A stretch of DNA of 64,000 bases, taken from assembly GCF_001426685.1 (NCBI RefSeq), contig NZ_LMFB01000044.1:207410-271409 (forward strand). Direction: 5' to 3'. The notes beneath the pieces were generated by a model, which worked only from the letters and a program-made list of their open reading frames with translations, did not search any database and was not told the DNA's origin. Each line of letters begins with the position of its first letter. Position 1 is the first letter of the stretch. The translations under genes and the position numbers were made by a program. This DNA is from Rhizobium sp. Root483D2 (lineage in GTDB: Bacteria; Pseudomonadota; Alphaproteobacteria; Rhizobiales; Rhizobiaceae). This document shows positions 45,637 through 55,785 of the stretch, piece by piece.

Positions 45637-46257
45637 ATGAGTGAGCAAAATACCCCGATTCGATCCATTTGTGTCTATTGCGGCTCCCAGCCGGGGCGCG
45701 ATCCGTCCTTCATGGAAGCCGGCCGGATTCTTGGCAAATCCATCGCCGAAAATCATCTTCGCCTCGTCTATGGCGGCGGCACGAAAGGCATCATGGGCGC
45801 CGTCGCCAGTGGCGTTCTCTCGCATGGCGGCCGTGTTACCGGCATTATACCAGAATTCCTGATGGATATGGAGGCCACCCGTCATTCGCTGGGACAGCTC
45901 AGCGAACTGATCGTCACACCCGACATGCATGAGCGCAAGCACAAGATGTTCGAGCGCTCGGATGCCTTCGTCACCCTGCCGGGCGGCATTGGCACGCTGG
46001 AGGAAATCGTCGAGGTGATGACCTGGGCGCAGCTCGGCCGCCACCGCAAGCCGATCGTGCTGGTCAACATCAACGGTTTCTGGGATCCGCTGATGAAGCT
46101 CATCCACCACATGGCCGACAGCGGCTTCATCCACACCGCCCATCTCGTCCAGCCGCTGGTCATCGATAAAGCCGAGGAAGTCGTGCCGGCACTTTTGGCC
46201 CATTGGGCAAGCCAGGTCGACCGCGACGGCGACGACGGGATCATCGCTAAGCTGTGA
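45637..46257 (+). CDS. LOG-family protein (TIGR00730 Rossmann fold)
   Basis: The 206-residue protein has SICVYCGSQPG, LVYGGGTKGIMGAVA and the family motif LPGGIGTLEEIVEV. LOG proteins are cytokinin riboside 5'-monophosphate phosphoribohydrolases in plants and some bacteria, and nucleotide 5'-monophosphate nucleosidases in others. In a plant-associated rhizobium, cytokinin activation is possible but cannot be told from sequence. The ATG at 45637 fits the family; an ATG at 45622 is also possible and neither has a clear ribosome-binding site. Confidence 0.88.
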   Translation: MSEQNTPIRSICVYCGSQPGRDPSFMEAGRILGKSIAENHLRLVYGGGTKGIMGAVASGVLSHGGRVTGIIPEFLMDMEATRHSLGQLSELIVTPDMHERKHKMFERSDAFVTLPGGIGTLEEIVEVMTWAQLGRHRKPIVLVNINGFWDPLMKLIHHMADSGFIHTAHLVQPLVIDKAEEVVPALLAHWASQVDRDGDDGIIAKL

Positions 46258-46370
46258 TGCATTCGGCCCGGACGGCATATGGTATGCTCTTCGGGCCGGT
46301 TTCTGCAGAGTTGATCGCTTGGACGCAGCGTTGTATTCTACCGGCGATAGTGAGCCGGGACCATCATTCC

Positions 46371-46607
46371 ATGAGCGACAAGAACGTCATTTCCGAGGAC
46401 CTCAGCCGCCGCATCGACAAGCTGGCAGCCCGCTCTGCCCTGACGCGCCAGCAGATCATCGAGGATGCCTTGTCGCATGGCCGCTCTCTTGCCTGGCAGG
46501 AAAAGTGGATCGAGGGCGTGCAGGACGGCATCGAGGATGCTGACCGCGGTAACTTTGCCAGCGCCGAAGACATCGCCGCCGTTCTCAACAGATACGACGC
46601 CACGTAA
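46371..46607 (+). CDS. Ribbon-helix-helix antitoxin (toxin partner broken)
   Basis: The 78-residue protein has an N-terminal RHH/CopG-like stretch (ISEDLSRRIDKLAARSALTR, then QQIIEDALSHGRSLAWQEKW) and an acidic C-terminal tail, as in antitoxins that pair with ParE toxins. The start is the ATG at 46371. A toxin gene begins 6 bases after the stop but carries a frameshift and a nonsense mutation (46614-46900). The antitoxin frame is intact and may still act as an autoregulator or protect against related toxins. Confidence 0.75.
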   Translation: MSDKNVISEDLSRRIDKLAARSALTRQQIIEDALSHGRSLAWQEKWIEGVQDGIEDADRGNFASAEDIAAVLNRYDAT

Positions 46608-46613
46608 ACGGCG

Positions 46614-46900
46614 GTGCGGATCGTATGGACGAAACGCTACCTGCTGGAGCTGGCCCGCATCGGTGATACATCGCGATGCATAACCCACGAGCTGCCAATC
46701 GCATCGTCAACGACATCCACTCCAAAACGCATGGCCTGCTCTCCAACAATCCATTCCTCGGCCGCCGGGGGGAGATCGTGGGCACACGCGAACTTGTCAT
46801 CCCCGGCACGCCGTACATTGTTGCTTAACGGGTTGAAGACACACACATCGCAATTCTCTTCGTCCAGCACGGCGCGCGGGAATGGCCGGAGGACGCATAA
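46614..46900 (+). pseudogene. ParE/RelE-type toxin with frameshift and nonsense mutation
   Basis: The first frame reads VRIVWTKRYLLELARIGD, then breaks near 46668 where one T is missing. In the next frame MHNPRAANRIVNDIHSKTHG and LLSNNPFLGRRGEIVGTREL continue to VIPGTPYIVA, followed by TAA where the family has tyrosine (AYRV). Beyond the stop the same frame continues RVEDTHIAILFVQHGAREWP, ending at TAA 46898-46900. Restoring one base and one codon would give a full-length ParE toxin of about 95 residues. The antitoxin gene upstream is intact. Confidence 0.85.
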
Positions 46901-46920
46901 GCAGCGCGATCCGTGGTTCG

Positions 46921-47859
46921 CTACTCGGCCGGATTTGGCACGTTTGCCCGGCGGGCGCGGCTTTCCATGATCATCGATGTCGAATAGACGGCCAGCGCCG
47001 CCCAGATCAGGATGAAAGCGATCAGCTTCGATGTGCCGAAGGGCTCGTGGAACACGAAGACGGCGATGATGAAGATCATGGTCGGGGCGATATACTGCAT
47101 GATGCCGATGGTGGAGAGCCTCAGCAGCTTGGCGCCATTGGCATAGATCATCAGCGGCACCGCCGTCACGACGCCGCAGGCCAGAAGCCAGCCGACATCG
47201 GCCCAGCCGGTATCGGTGAAATGTCCCTGACCGGTGAATTCCAGATAGGCGATATAGCAAAGAGCGGGGATGCTGAGCAGCAGCACTTCCAGAAAGAAAC
47301 CCTGGTTGGGGCCGACGGGCAGCGTCTTGCGGAAGAAGGCATACAAGCCCCAGGATAGCGCCAAACTAATGGAAACCCACGGCAGGCCGCCCGCGTCAAA
47401 TGCAAGGACGACGACGGCGATGGCGGCGAGAACGATGGCGACGATCTGCGCCGGATTAAGCTTTTCCTTCAACAGGACCGCGCCGAGGAAAATCGAGAAT
47501 AGCGGATTGATGTAATAGCCGAGAGCCGTTTCCAGCGCCCGCCCTGCCCCGATCGCCCAGACATAGATGCCCCAGTTGATGGTGACCAGGATCGCCGTCA
47601 GCATCGCCATCTTCAGCATGCGCGGGGTGCGCAGCGCCACCCTGATATCATCGGTGCGGCCAAGCAGGATAAGCACGGCGCCAGCCAGCGGCACGGACCA
47701 GACGATCCGGTGGGCGACGACCTCGGATGCCGGAATATGCGCGACGGCCTTCATGAAGAACGGCAAGACACCCCAGAGCAGATAGGCAGTCAGCGCAAAG
47801 GCAAACCCGCGCGGGGAATCGCCATTGTGCACCGCTGGTGTTTGTTTCGCGTCAGACAT
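46921..47859 (-). CDS. rarD: RarD-type EamA permease
   Basis: The 312-residue inner-membrane protein has ten TM helices in two EamA halves and the RarD features GFAFALTAYLLWGVLPFFMK, VVAHRIVWSVPLAG and LETALGYYINPLFSIFLGAV. RarD is named for chloramphenicol sensitivity in Pseudomonas; the substrate is unknown. It is divergent from cpdB and converges on the broken toxin gene. Confidence 0.88.
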   Translation of the reverse strand: MSDAKQTPAVHNGDSPRGFAFALTAYLLWGVLPFFMKAVAHIPASEVVAHRIVWSVPLAGAVLILLGRTDDIRVALRTPRMLKMAMLTAILVTINWGIYVWAIGAGRALETALGYYINPLFSIFLGAVLLKEKLNPAQIVAIVLAAIAVVVLAFDAGGLPWVSISLALSWGLYAFFRKTLPVGPNQGFFLEVLLLSIPALCYIAYLEFTGQGHFTDTGWADVGWLLACGVVTAVPLMIYANGAKLLRLSTIGIMQYIAPTMIFIIAVFVFHEPFGTSKLIAFILIWAALAVYSTSMIMESRARRANVPNPAE

Positions 47860-47971
47860 GGCGTTTCATCCCGGTACGGCCGCCCAATGGCAGCTCTCAG
47901 TCGTTGTGGCCGTCGTACTCCAAAGACCATTGATCAACCAATTCATTTCCGTGAACCTTAATACAGCAAAG

Positions 47972-47989
47972 CTGACAAAGCGTTGTCAG
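47972..47989. promoter_or_regulatory. Inverted repeat in the cpdB upstream region
   Basis: CTGACA-AAGCGT-TGTCAG is a perfect 6-bp inverted repeat about 110 bases before cpdB. It resembles half-sites of the PhoB box (TGTCA) but in inverted rather than direct order, so a Pho role is uncertain. Confidence 0.3.
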
Positions 47990-48100
47990 GAGATCGTGAC
48001 GGAACCTTGCGGGATACGCCAGATTTTACGGGGTGCATTCCACGGTGTGGCGCTCTACGGTCCCGCAGGCAATATCCGGTCAGACGAAGGAACTTCAAAG

Positions 48101-50086
48101 ATGTCATCCATCCCTGCGCTCCATCCGATCACACGCCGCTCGCTTCTCAGCGGTGCCGCAGCCACCTCTGCCCTCATCCTGCTGCACCCCTTTGCTGCGC
48201 GCGCGGCCGCCAATCAGGCGCATCTGCGCATCATGGAAACCACCGATATCCACGTCCATGTCTTTCCCTACGACTATTACGGCGACAAGCCGAACGACAC
48301 GCTGGGCCTTGCCCGCACCGCCTCGATCATCGACGCGATCCGCGCCGAGGCTGGCAATTCCTTCCTCGTCGATAATGGCGATTTCCTGCAGGGCAACCCG
48401 ATGGGCGACTACATGGCCTATCAGCACGGCATGAAGGAAGGCGATCTCCATCCGGTCATCAAGGCGATGAATGTGCTCGGCTACGAGGCGGGAACGCTGG
48501 GCAATCACGAGTTCAACTATGGCCTCGACTATATGTTTAAGGTTCTGGGCGGGGCCAATTTCCCGTATGTCTGCGCCAACCTGACGAAGGGCCAGCTTGC
48601 CGCCAATCCGAAGGACGACGACCTGTTCTTCAAGCCCTACACGATCGTCGAAAAAACCATTACCGATGGCGCCGGCGCCGCAAGCGAGCTGAAGATCGGC
48701 ATTATCGGCTTCGTGCCACCGCAAATCATGCTGTGGGATATCAAAAATCTCGAAGGCAAGGCACAGACCCGCGATATCGTTGAGGCCGCCAGGGCCTGGG
48801 TGCCCGTCATGAAGGAGCAAGGCGCCGATCTCATCATCGCGCTTTCGCATTCCGGCATCGATGGTTCGGGCCAGAGCGCCCGGATGGAGAATGCCTCGCT
48901 TTATCTGGCCGGCGTCGAGGGTATCGATGCGGTCTTTACCGGCCACCAGCACCTCGTCTTTCCTGGGCCGAAAAGCTTTGACGGCATCGAAGGGGTCGAT
49001 CCCGTCAAGGGGACGCTGCTTGGCAAACCGGCCGTGATGGCCGGCTTCTGGGGTTCGCATCTCGGCCTCATCGACCTGCTTTTGGAAAAGGACGGAAACC
49101 GCTGGAGGATCGCCGATTTCACCACCGAGGCGCGGCCGATCTATCACCGCGAGGACAAGAAGGTGATTGCCGACGTGCCCGACCGCGCCGATATCCTCGC
49201 GGCCGCGAGCGCCGAGCATGAGGCGACATTGGCCTATGTCCGCACGCCCGTCGGCAAGACCACGGCCCCGCTCTATTCCTATTTCGCGCTGGTGGCCGAC
49301 GATCCCTCCGTGCAGATCGTCTCCAATGCCCAGACCTGGTACATCAAGGACATGCTGAAAGACACGGAATACAAGGATCTGCCGGTGCTTTCGGCAGCGG
49401 CCCCCTTCAAGGCGGGCGGACGCGGCGGCGCCGATTATTATACCGATGTGCCCGCCGGCGATATCGCCATCAAGAACGTCGCCGATCTCTACCTCTATCC
49501 CAATACTGTGCAGGCCGTGGTCATTACCGGGGCGCAGGTGAAGAACTGGCTGGAAATGTCGGCCGGCATGTTCAACACTGTCGCCTCCGGCGAAAAGGAC
49601 GTGGCGCTCCTCAATACCAGCTTCCCCTCTTACAATTTCGATATCATCGACGGCGTCACCTACCAGATCGACCTGTCGCAACCGCCCAAATATGACGGTG
49701 ACGGCAGGGCCGTGAACCCGGATTCAAACCGGATCCGGAACCTCTCGTTCGAGGGTAAGCCGATCGACCCAACACGCAAATTCGTTGTCGCCTCCAACAA
49801 TTATCGCGCCGGCGGTGGTGGCAAATTCCCGGAGATCGCCGCCGACAAGGTGGTGTTCGCCGCCCCCGACACCAACCGCGACGTGATCGTCCGCTACATC
49901 ATCGCCGAAGGCACGATCAACCCGTCCGCCGACGGCAACTGGAGCTTTGCGCCGGTAAAGGGCGCTACGGCAGTGTTCGAGAGTGGTCCGAAGGCGCGCG
50001 GGCTGATCGGGGATGTGAAGGGCGCAAAGATCGAGGATGCGGGCGACGGCGCCGACGGGTTCGCGAAGTTTCGGTTGGTGTTGTGA
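48101..50086 (+). CDS. cpdB: 2',3'-cyclic-nucleotide 2'-phosphodiesterase/3'-nucleotidase
   Basis: The 661-residue protein opens with a Tat-type signal (ITRRSLLSGAAATSALILL, cleavage near ARA-AA). A metallophosphatase domain follows with ETTDIHVHVFPYDYYGD, VDNGDFLQGN, GNHEFNYGLDY and FTGHQHLVFPG, then a 5'-nucleotidase C-terminal domain (ADLYLYPNTVQAVVITGAQV; YQIDLSQPPKYDGDG). It hydrolyses cyclic nucleotides in the periplasm to recover phosphate and nucleosides. The ATG at 48101 starts just before the signal; the open frame upstream overlaps the divergent rarD. It stands alone. Confidence 0.92.
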   Translation: MSSIPALHPITRRSLLSGAAATSALILLHPFAARAAANQAHLRIMETTDIHVHVFPYDYYGDKPNDTLGLARTASIIDAIRAEAGNSFLVDNGDFLQGNPMGDYMAYQHGMKEGDLHPVIKAMNVLGYEAGTLGNHEFNYGLDYMFKVLGGANFPYVCANLTKGQLAANPKDDDLFFKPYTIVEKTITDGAGAASELKIGIIGFVPPQIMLWDIKNLEGKAQTRDIVEAARAWVPVMKEQGADLIIALSHSGIDGSGQSARMENASLYLAGVEGIDAVFTGHQHLVFPGPKSFDGIEGVDPVKGTLLGKPAVMAGFWGSHLGLIDLLLEKDGNRWRIADFTTEARPIYHREDKKVIADVPDRADILAAASAEHEATLAYVRTPVGKTTAPLYSYFALVADDPSVQIVSNAQTWYIKDMLKDTEYKDLPVLSAAAPFKAGGRGGADYYTDVPAGDIAIKNVADLYLYPNTVQAVVITGAQVKNWLEMSAGMFNTVASGEKDVALLNTSFPSYNFDIIDGVTYQIDLSQPPKYDGDGRAVNPDSNRIRNLSFEGKPIDPTRKFVVASNNYRAGGGGKFPEIAADKVVFAAPDTNRDVIVRYIIAEGTINPSADGNWSFAPVKGATAVFESGPKARGLIGDVKGAKIEDAGDGADGFAKFRLVL

Positions 50087-50194
50087 GGTGAGATGACGTC
50101 CTCGCTCAGGATCGACTTCGCTTGTCTTGAGAAGAGCGCTGCGTAGGATTAAATCGTGCGTTATGATAGGCTGCAGAAAATGCGGAGATGATCC

Positions 50195-50482
50195 ATGCGA
50201 ACAACACAATCTCTCAGTATCACCCTGCCGCTCGAAATGGCCAAAATGGTGAAAGACAAGGTCGCGTCCGGTGAATATGCCACCGAGAGCGAGGTCATTC
50301 GAGACGGCCTTCGAAGTTTGGCAGCCAGAGATGCCGCGATCGAGAAATGGCTGCGTGAAGACGTCGTGCCTATCGCGCAGCAGATAAAGAGCGATCCTGG
50401 CAGCGCCTTATCGCCGCAAGACGCCTGGAAGCGGTTACAGGCACATATGGATTCCCCCAGAAAGGGAACCCGCTTGCCGTGA
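50195..50482 (+). CDS. parD: ParD-family antitoxin
   Basis: The 95-residue protein has an RHH domain (LSITLPLEMAKMVKDKVASG, ESEVIRDGLRSLAARDAAIE) and a flexible C-terminal toxin-binding part. It pairs with the toxin gene that begins at its last codons (GTGA overlap at 50479-50482). It should bind the promoter upstream as autoregulator. Its spacing from cpdB is 108 bases. Confidence 0.88.
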   Translation: MRTTQSLSITLPLEMAKMVKDKVASGEYATESEVIRDGLRSLAARDAAIEKWLREDVVPIAQQIKSDPGSALSPQDAWKRLQAHMDSPRKGTRLP

Positions 50483-50778
50483 ACTATGCGGTCTCCTTCG
50501 CCCCGACTGCGACAGCTGATCTCGAAGAAGTCTTCGATTACATTGCAGGGAATTCAGGCGAGCAAATTGCGCGCAACTACGTGGCTGAGATCTACCGGTA
50601 TTGCCTCGGCCTCGACACTTTTCCGCATCGTGGCACGGGCCGGGACGATCTTTTGCCCGGCCTGCGTCTCGTCGGTTTCAAACATCAAGCAACGATTGCT
50701 TTTCTCATTGAAGATACAAATGTGTTCATCATCCGCGTCTTTTACGGAGGGCGCGACATTCGATTCTCAGACGAATAA
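50479..50778 (+). CDS. parE: ParE-family toxin
   Basis: The 99-residue protein is an intact ParE/RelE-fold toxin: YAVSFAPTATADLEEVFDYI, ARNYVAEIYRYCLGLDTFPH, GRDDLLPGLRLVGFKHQATI and the C-terminal IIRVFYGGRDIRF. ParE proteins typically inhibit DNA gyrase. The GTG start overlaps the antitoxin stop by four bases, the normal coupling. It is the only full-length ParE of the three parDE-like loci in the window. Confidence 0.88.
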   Translation: MNYAVSFAPTATADLEEVFDYIAGNSGEQIARNYVAEIYRYCLGLDTFPHRGTGRDDLLPGLRLVGFKHQATIAFLIEDTNVFIIRVFYGGRDIRFSDE

Positions 50779-50787
50779 AAACGCTCC

Positions 50788-52401
50788 CTACTCTGCCGCC
50801 GCCAGCCCCGCCTGATCGCGGTTCTTCAACAGCTTGAACACGATCGAATCCATCAGCGCCTGGAAAGACGCGTCGATAATGTTGTCGGAAACGCCTACCG
50901 TCCACCAGCGGGCGCCGGTGCCATCGACGGATTCGATGAGGACGCGGGTGATGGCCTCGGTGCCGCCGTTGAGGATACGGACCTTGTAGTCCACCAGTTC
51001 GAGATCCTCGATCTCCGACTGGTATTTGCCGAGATCCTTGCGCAGCGCAAGATCCAGTGCGTTGACGGGGCCGTGGCCCTCGGCGACAGACATGGTGGCC
51101 TCACCATCGACCGAGACCTTGACCACCGCTTCCGAGACGGTCTTCAGGTTGCCATTGGCATCGAAGCGCCGTTCGACCATGACGCGAAAGCTTTCGACAT
51201 GGAAGAAATCCGGCACCGAGCCGAGGATTCGCTGGGCCAGGATGGCAAAGCTCGCGTCGGCGCCCTCATAGGCATAGCCGGTCGCCTCGTTTTCCTTGAC
51301 GATGGAAATCAGCCGGTCGAGCTTCGGGTCGTCCTTGGAGACGGTGATGCCGCGGCGTTTCAGCGCGTTGATGAAATTGGCCTTGCCGCCCTGGTCGGAC
51401 ACCATGACCTTGCGCAGGTTGCCGACGCTTTCGGGCGTCACGTGCTCATAGGTGCGCGGGTCTTTCAACAAAGCTGAGGCGTGGATGCCGGCCTTGGTGG
51501 CAAAGGCAGACGCGCCGACATAGGGCATCTGGTGATCCGGCGAACGGTTGAGAAGCTCGTCGAAGGAATGCGACAGTTGGGTCAGTTCCTGCAGCCGGTC
51601 GGCATCGATCGCCGTTTCGAAACGGCTGGTATAGGCTTCCTTCAGCGCCAGGGTCGGGATCAGCGTCACCAGATTGGCATTGCCGCAACGCTCGCCAATG
51701 CCGTTCAGCGTGCCCTGGATTTGGCGCACGCCTGCCTCGACGGCGGCCAGCGAATTGGCGACCGCCTGGCCCGTGTCGTTATGCGCATGGATGCCGAGAT
51801 GGGCGCCGGGCACGCCATGGGCAATGACGGCCGTGACGATTTCGCGGATTTCCGGCGGCTGGGTGCCGCCATTGGTATCGCACAGAACGATCCAGCGGGC
51901 GCCGGCATCATAGGCGGTTTTGGCGCAGGCCAGCGCATAGGGCGGATTGGCCTTGTAGCCGTCGAAGAAATGCTCGCAGTCGATCATCGCTTCCTTGCCG
52001 GAGGCAATGACAGCCTCGACCGAGGACTGGATCGATTCGAGATTTTCCGCGTTGGTGCAGCCAAGTGCGACGCGGACGTGATAGTCCCAGCTCTTGGCGA
52101 CAAGACAGATCGCATCGCTCTGCGCCTGCAAAAGGCTTGTCAGCCCTGGATCGTTGGAGGCGGACACGCCGGCGCGCTTGGTCATGCCGAAGGCGACGAA
52201 ACGGGCTTTCTTCGTGCGCTTTTTGCTGAAGAATTCGGTATCGGTCGGATTGGCACCGGGATAGCCGCCTTCGACATAATCCATGCCGAAATCATCCAGC
52301 ATCGCCGCAATCGCGATCTTGTCCTCGACGGAAAAATCAATGCCCGGCGTCTGCTGGCCATCGCGCAGCGTGGTGTCGAAGAGGTGGATGCGTTCTCTCA
52401 T
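50788..52401 (-). CDS. cimA: (R)-citramalate synthase CimA
   Basis: The 537-residue enzyme has the DRE-TIM metallolyase start HLFDTTLRDGQQTPGIDFSV, the HxH metal motif in LGIHAHNDTGQAVANSLAAV and a C-terminal LeuA-type allosteric domain (about 390-530). CimA joins acetyl-CoA and pyruvate in the citramalate route to isoleucine, as in rhizobia that have more than one 2-isopropylmalate synthase-like enzyme. The specificity is inferred from GYPGANPTDTEFF and overall length. GGGAG lies nine bases before the ATG. It is convergent with parE. Confidence 0.87.
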   Translation of the reverse strand: MRERIHLFDTTLRDGQQTPGIDFSVEDKIAIAAMLDDFGMDYVEGGYPGANPTDTEFFSKKRTKKARFVAFGMTKRAGVSASNDPGLTSLLQAQSDAICLVAKSWDYHVRVALGCTNAENLESIQSSVEAVIASGKEAMIDCEHFFDGYKANPPYALACAKTAYDAGARWIVLCDTNGGTQPPEIREIVTAVIAHGVPGAHLGIHAHNDTGQAVANSLAAVEAGVRQIQGTLNGIGERCGNANLVTLIPTLALKEAYTSRFETAIDADRLQELTQLSHSFDELLNRSPDHQMPYVGASAFATKAGIHASALLKDPRTYEHVTPESVGNLRKVMVSDQGGKANFINALKRRGITVSKDDPKLDRLISIVKENEATGYAYEGADASFAILAQRILGSVPDFFHVESFRVMVERRFDANGNLKTVSEAVVKVSVDGEATMSVAEGHGPVNALDLALRKDLGKYQSEIEDLELVDYKVRILNGGTEAITRVLIESVDGTGARWWTVGVSDNIIDASFQALMDSIVFKLLKNRDQAGLAAAE

Positions 52402-52445
52402 TGCAGCATCTCCCTCAAAGGAGCGCTCTGAGTTTGCCGCAACAT

Positions 52446-52586
52446 ACCCCCCTCTGCCGGCGACGCCGGCATCTCCCCCTCAAGGGGGGAGATCGGCCGC
52501 ACGCTTTGCGCCTCTCCAACGGAAACGAGGGAAAAGGATAATCTCCCCCCTTGAGGGGGAGATGTCACGACGTGACAGAGGGGGGT
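52446..52586. repeat. Composite palindromic element between pip and cimA
   Basis: The left arm (ACCCCCCTCTG, hairpin GCCGGCGACGCCGGC, ATCTCCCCCTCAAGGGG with GGAGAT) and the right arm (ATCTCCCCCCTTGAGGGGG with AGAT, hairpin GTCACGACGTGAC, CAGAGGGGGGT) are inverted copies of each other, except that each has its own central hairpin. The arms are about 46 bases and flank a 47-base centre. The whole can fold into a long cruciform-like hairpin. It fills almost all of the gap and has no gene. Confidence 0.75.
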
Positions 52587-52618
52587 AAGCCGCAGCACAC
52601 TCAAATCCATCATGTCGA

Positions 52619-54084
<1,466 letters not shown>

Positions 54085-54085
54085 G

Positions 54086-54580
54086 TCAGTCCTCCGATGG
54101 CCAATGTTGCGTATCGTAGTCGGGATGCTGCCGGTTGGATTCCAGAATGGCAATATGCCGCTCCGCGCTCGCACCGCTGCCGTCATCCGTTTCTGTGCCC
54201 GGCAATCCCGAAAGGTGCGAAAACCACGGCATGCGCGATTCGACGCCGGATTGGGTCAGTGGTCGTACATCATAGGGATCATCGAGCGAGCCCAGCACGA
54301 TATTGATGAAATCGGCTTCCGGCACATCGTAAAACAGCGGTGTGCCGCACAGAAAACAGAAACCACGCCGCACCAGATGCGACGAGCGGAACCAGCCCGG
54401 CGCGCCACGGGTGATGGAGAAGCTGACGCGCGGCACATTGGCGAGTGGCATGAAGTAGTTGCCGGATGCCTTCTGGCACATGCGGCAGTGACAGAGATGC
54501 GGATCTCCAAGCGTTCCCTGCGCCCGGTAACGCACCGCGCCGCACTGGCAGCCGCCGGTATAGATGCGGCCGATGCTCAT
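54086..54580 (-). CDS. GFA-family zinc protein, copy 2
   Basis: The 164-residue middle paralogue has GGCQCGAVRY, CHCRMCQKAS and CFLCGTPLFY, plus an insertion with GTETDDGSGASAERHI near the C-terminus that the others lack. Its start codon overlaps the stop of copy 3 by four bases, so translation is coupled. The C-terminal motif HPDYDTQHWP is shared by all three copies and may be a lineage signature. Confidence 0.87.
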   Translation of the reverse strand: MSIGRIYTGGCQCGAVRYRAQGTLGDPHLCHCRMCQKASGNYFMPLANVPRVSFSITRGAPGWFRSSHLVRRGFCFLCGTPLFYDVPEADFINIVLGSLDDPYDVRPLTQSGVESRMPWFSHLSGLPGTETDDGSGASAERHIAILESNRQHPDYDTQHWPSED

Positions 54581-55059
54581 TTTTGCTCTCCCGGCGGCCA
54601 TGTTTCCGTATCGTGGTCGGGATGCTGATAGGAGACGAGATCGGCGAGGAACGATGTGGCATCCTGATCGGCCATAGTGTCTTCGCCCGGCAGTTGCGGG
54701 ATGTGGTCGGCATAGGGCAGCTTGGCCTCGATGCCCCACTGAATCACCGGCACGATACCTTCCGGCCTGTCGAAGGCGGCGATGGTCAGCGCCACGCCAT
54801 CCGGCGCTTCATAGGTGAGCGGCGTGCCGCAATCGCTGCAAAAGCCGCGTGATGCAGCATTGGAAGACTGGAAGCGTTTGGGTTCGCCGCGTGTCCAGGA
54901 CAGCTTTGCCTGGCGGACGGAAACCAGCGGCAGATAGAAATTCCCCGCAGCCTTCTGGCACATCCGGCAATGGCAGACGGAAGCGTCGCCAAGCTCACCC
55001 TCGACGCGGAAGCGCACGGCGCCGCATTGGCAGCCGCCGGTATGGACGGGACCGGTCAT
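54577..55059 (-). CDS. GFA-family zinc protein, copy 3
   Basis: The 160-residue paralogue has GGCQCGAVRF, CHCRMCQKAA and CSDCGTPLTY. It is first of the three in the transcript and starts inside the last codon of vapC (ATGA overlap at 55056-55059) with GGAGGAGC upstream. The three copies differ in sequence by far more than a recent duplication, so they probably have separate roles. Confidence 0.87.
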   Translation of the reverse strand: MTGPVHTGGCQCGAVRFRVEGELGDASVCHCRMCQKAAGNFYLPLVSVRQAKLSWTRGEPKRFQSSNAASRGFCSDCGTPLTYEAPDGVALTIAAFDRPEGIVPVIQWGIEAKLPYADHIPQLPGEDTMADQDATSFLADLVSYQHPDHDTETWPPGEQK

Positions 55060-55478
55060 GGATGCTCCTCCGCCGCCAGCCAGTTTTCGATGGTCAAACC
55101 CTCGACCCGCGAAAATTCACGGGTGTTATCGGTCACCAAAACGAGTTCCAGCGCACGGGCATGGGCTGCAATCAGCATATCCATCGGGCCAATAAGATTG
55201 CCGCTGCGACTGAGCTGATCGCGAATTTCCGCGTAATGTACGGCAGCGGCCGCTTCATAGGCGATGATGTCCAACCGTTCCAGCGTGCTTTCCACCAACG
55301 ACGACAACCGTTCCGATCCTCGCTTGACTGCGCCATACCGCAGCTCTGACGCCACGAGCGCGCTGACACACAACGTGTCACTTCCAACGTCTCTGACACG
55401 GCTCACCACTGCGCCTTCGGGAACGCGGATCATGTGCGACACGATATTGGTATCCAGCATGTAGCGCCACGTGCTCAC
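55056..55478 (-). CDS. vapC: VapC PIN-domain toxin
   Basis: The 140-residue protein has the PIN acidic residues in YMLDTNIVSHM, SALVASELRYGAVKR, GPMDMLIAAHARAL and LVTDNTREFSRVEG. VapC toxins cut RNA, often initiator tRNA. Its GTG start overlaps the vapB stop by four bases, and its own stop overlaps the start of the GFA genes. All metal ligands appear intact. Confidence 0.9.
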   Translation of the reverse strand: MSTWRYMLDTNIVSHMIRVPEGAVVSRVRDVGSDTLCVSALVASELRYGAVKRGSERLSSLVESTLERLDIIAYEAAAAVHYAEIRDQLSRSGNLIGPMDMLIAAHARALELVLVTDNTREFSRVEGLTIENWLAAEEHP

Positions 55479-55729
55479 AGCTCGACGTCCTCAACCGGCA
55501 ACTGCCCGTCATCGACATCCGGAAACTCTTCATCCCAGGGTTCTATCGTGGCCAGCCATTCCAGCAAGCCGCTCTTCTTTTTCGGCTCGATGATCAAGCG
55601 GTCGCCTTCCTTGCGCATGATCGCCTCGTTTCCCGGCAGTTCGAATTCCACGGGAATGCGGACGGCCTGGTTACGGCCGTTGCGAAAGAGTTTGACCTCG
55701 CGTCCCTCATCCACATGGATCACAGTCAT
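55475..55729 (-). CDS. vapB: VapB AbrB-type antitoxin
   Basis: The 84-residue protein has a SpoVT-AbrB/MazE swapped-hairpin DNA-binding domain (REVKLFRNGRNQAVRIPVEF) and an acidic C-terminus that neutralises VapC (PWDEEFPDVDDGQLPVEDVE). AGGAGCCTGTC precedes the ATG at 55729. The frame is open ten codons upstream, with an ATG at 55759 lacking a good ribosome-binding site. The pair lies between cysS and the GFA genes. Confidence 0.9.
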   Translation of the reverse strand: MTVIHVDEGREVKLFRNGRNQAVRIPVEFELPGNEAIMRKEGDRLIIEPKKKSGLLEWLATIEPWDEEFPDVDDGQLPVEDVEL

Positions 55730-55785
55730 GACAGGCTCCTTCAGCATAGGCCTCAGCATATGCCTTGATTGTCAGCAACACAAGG

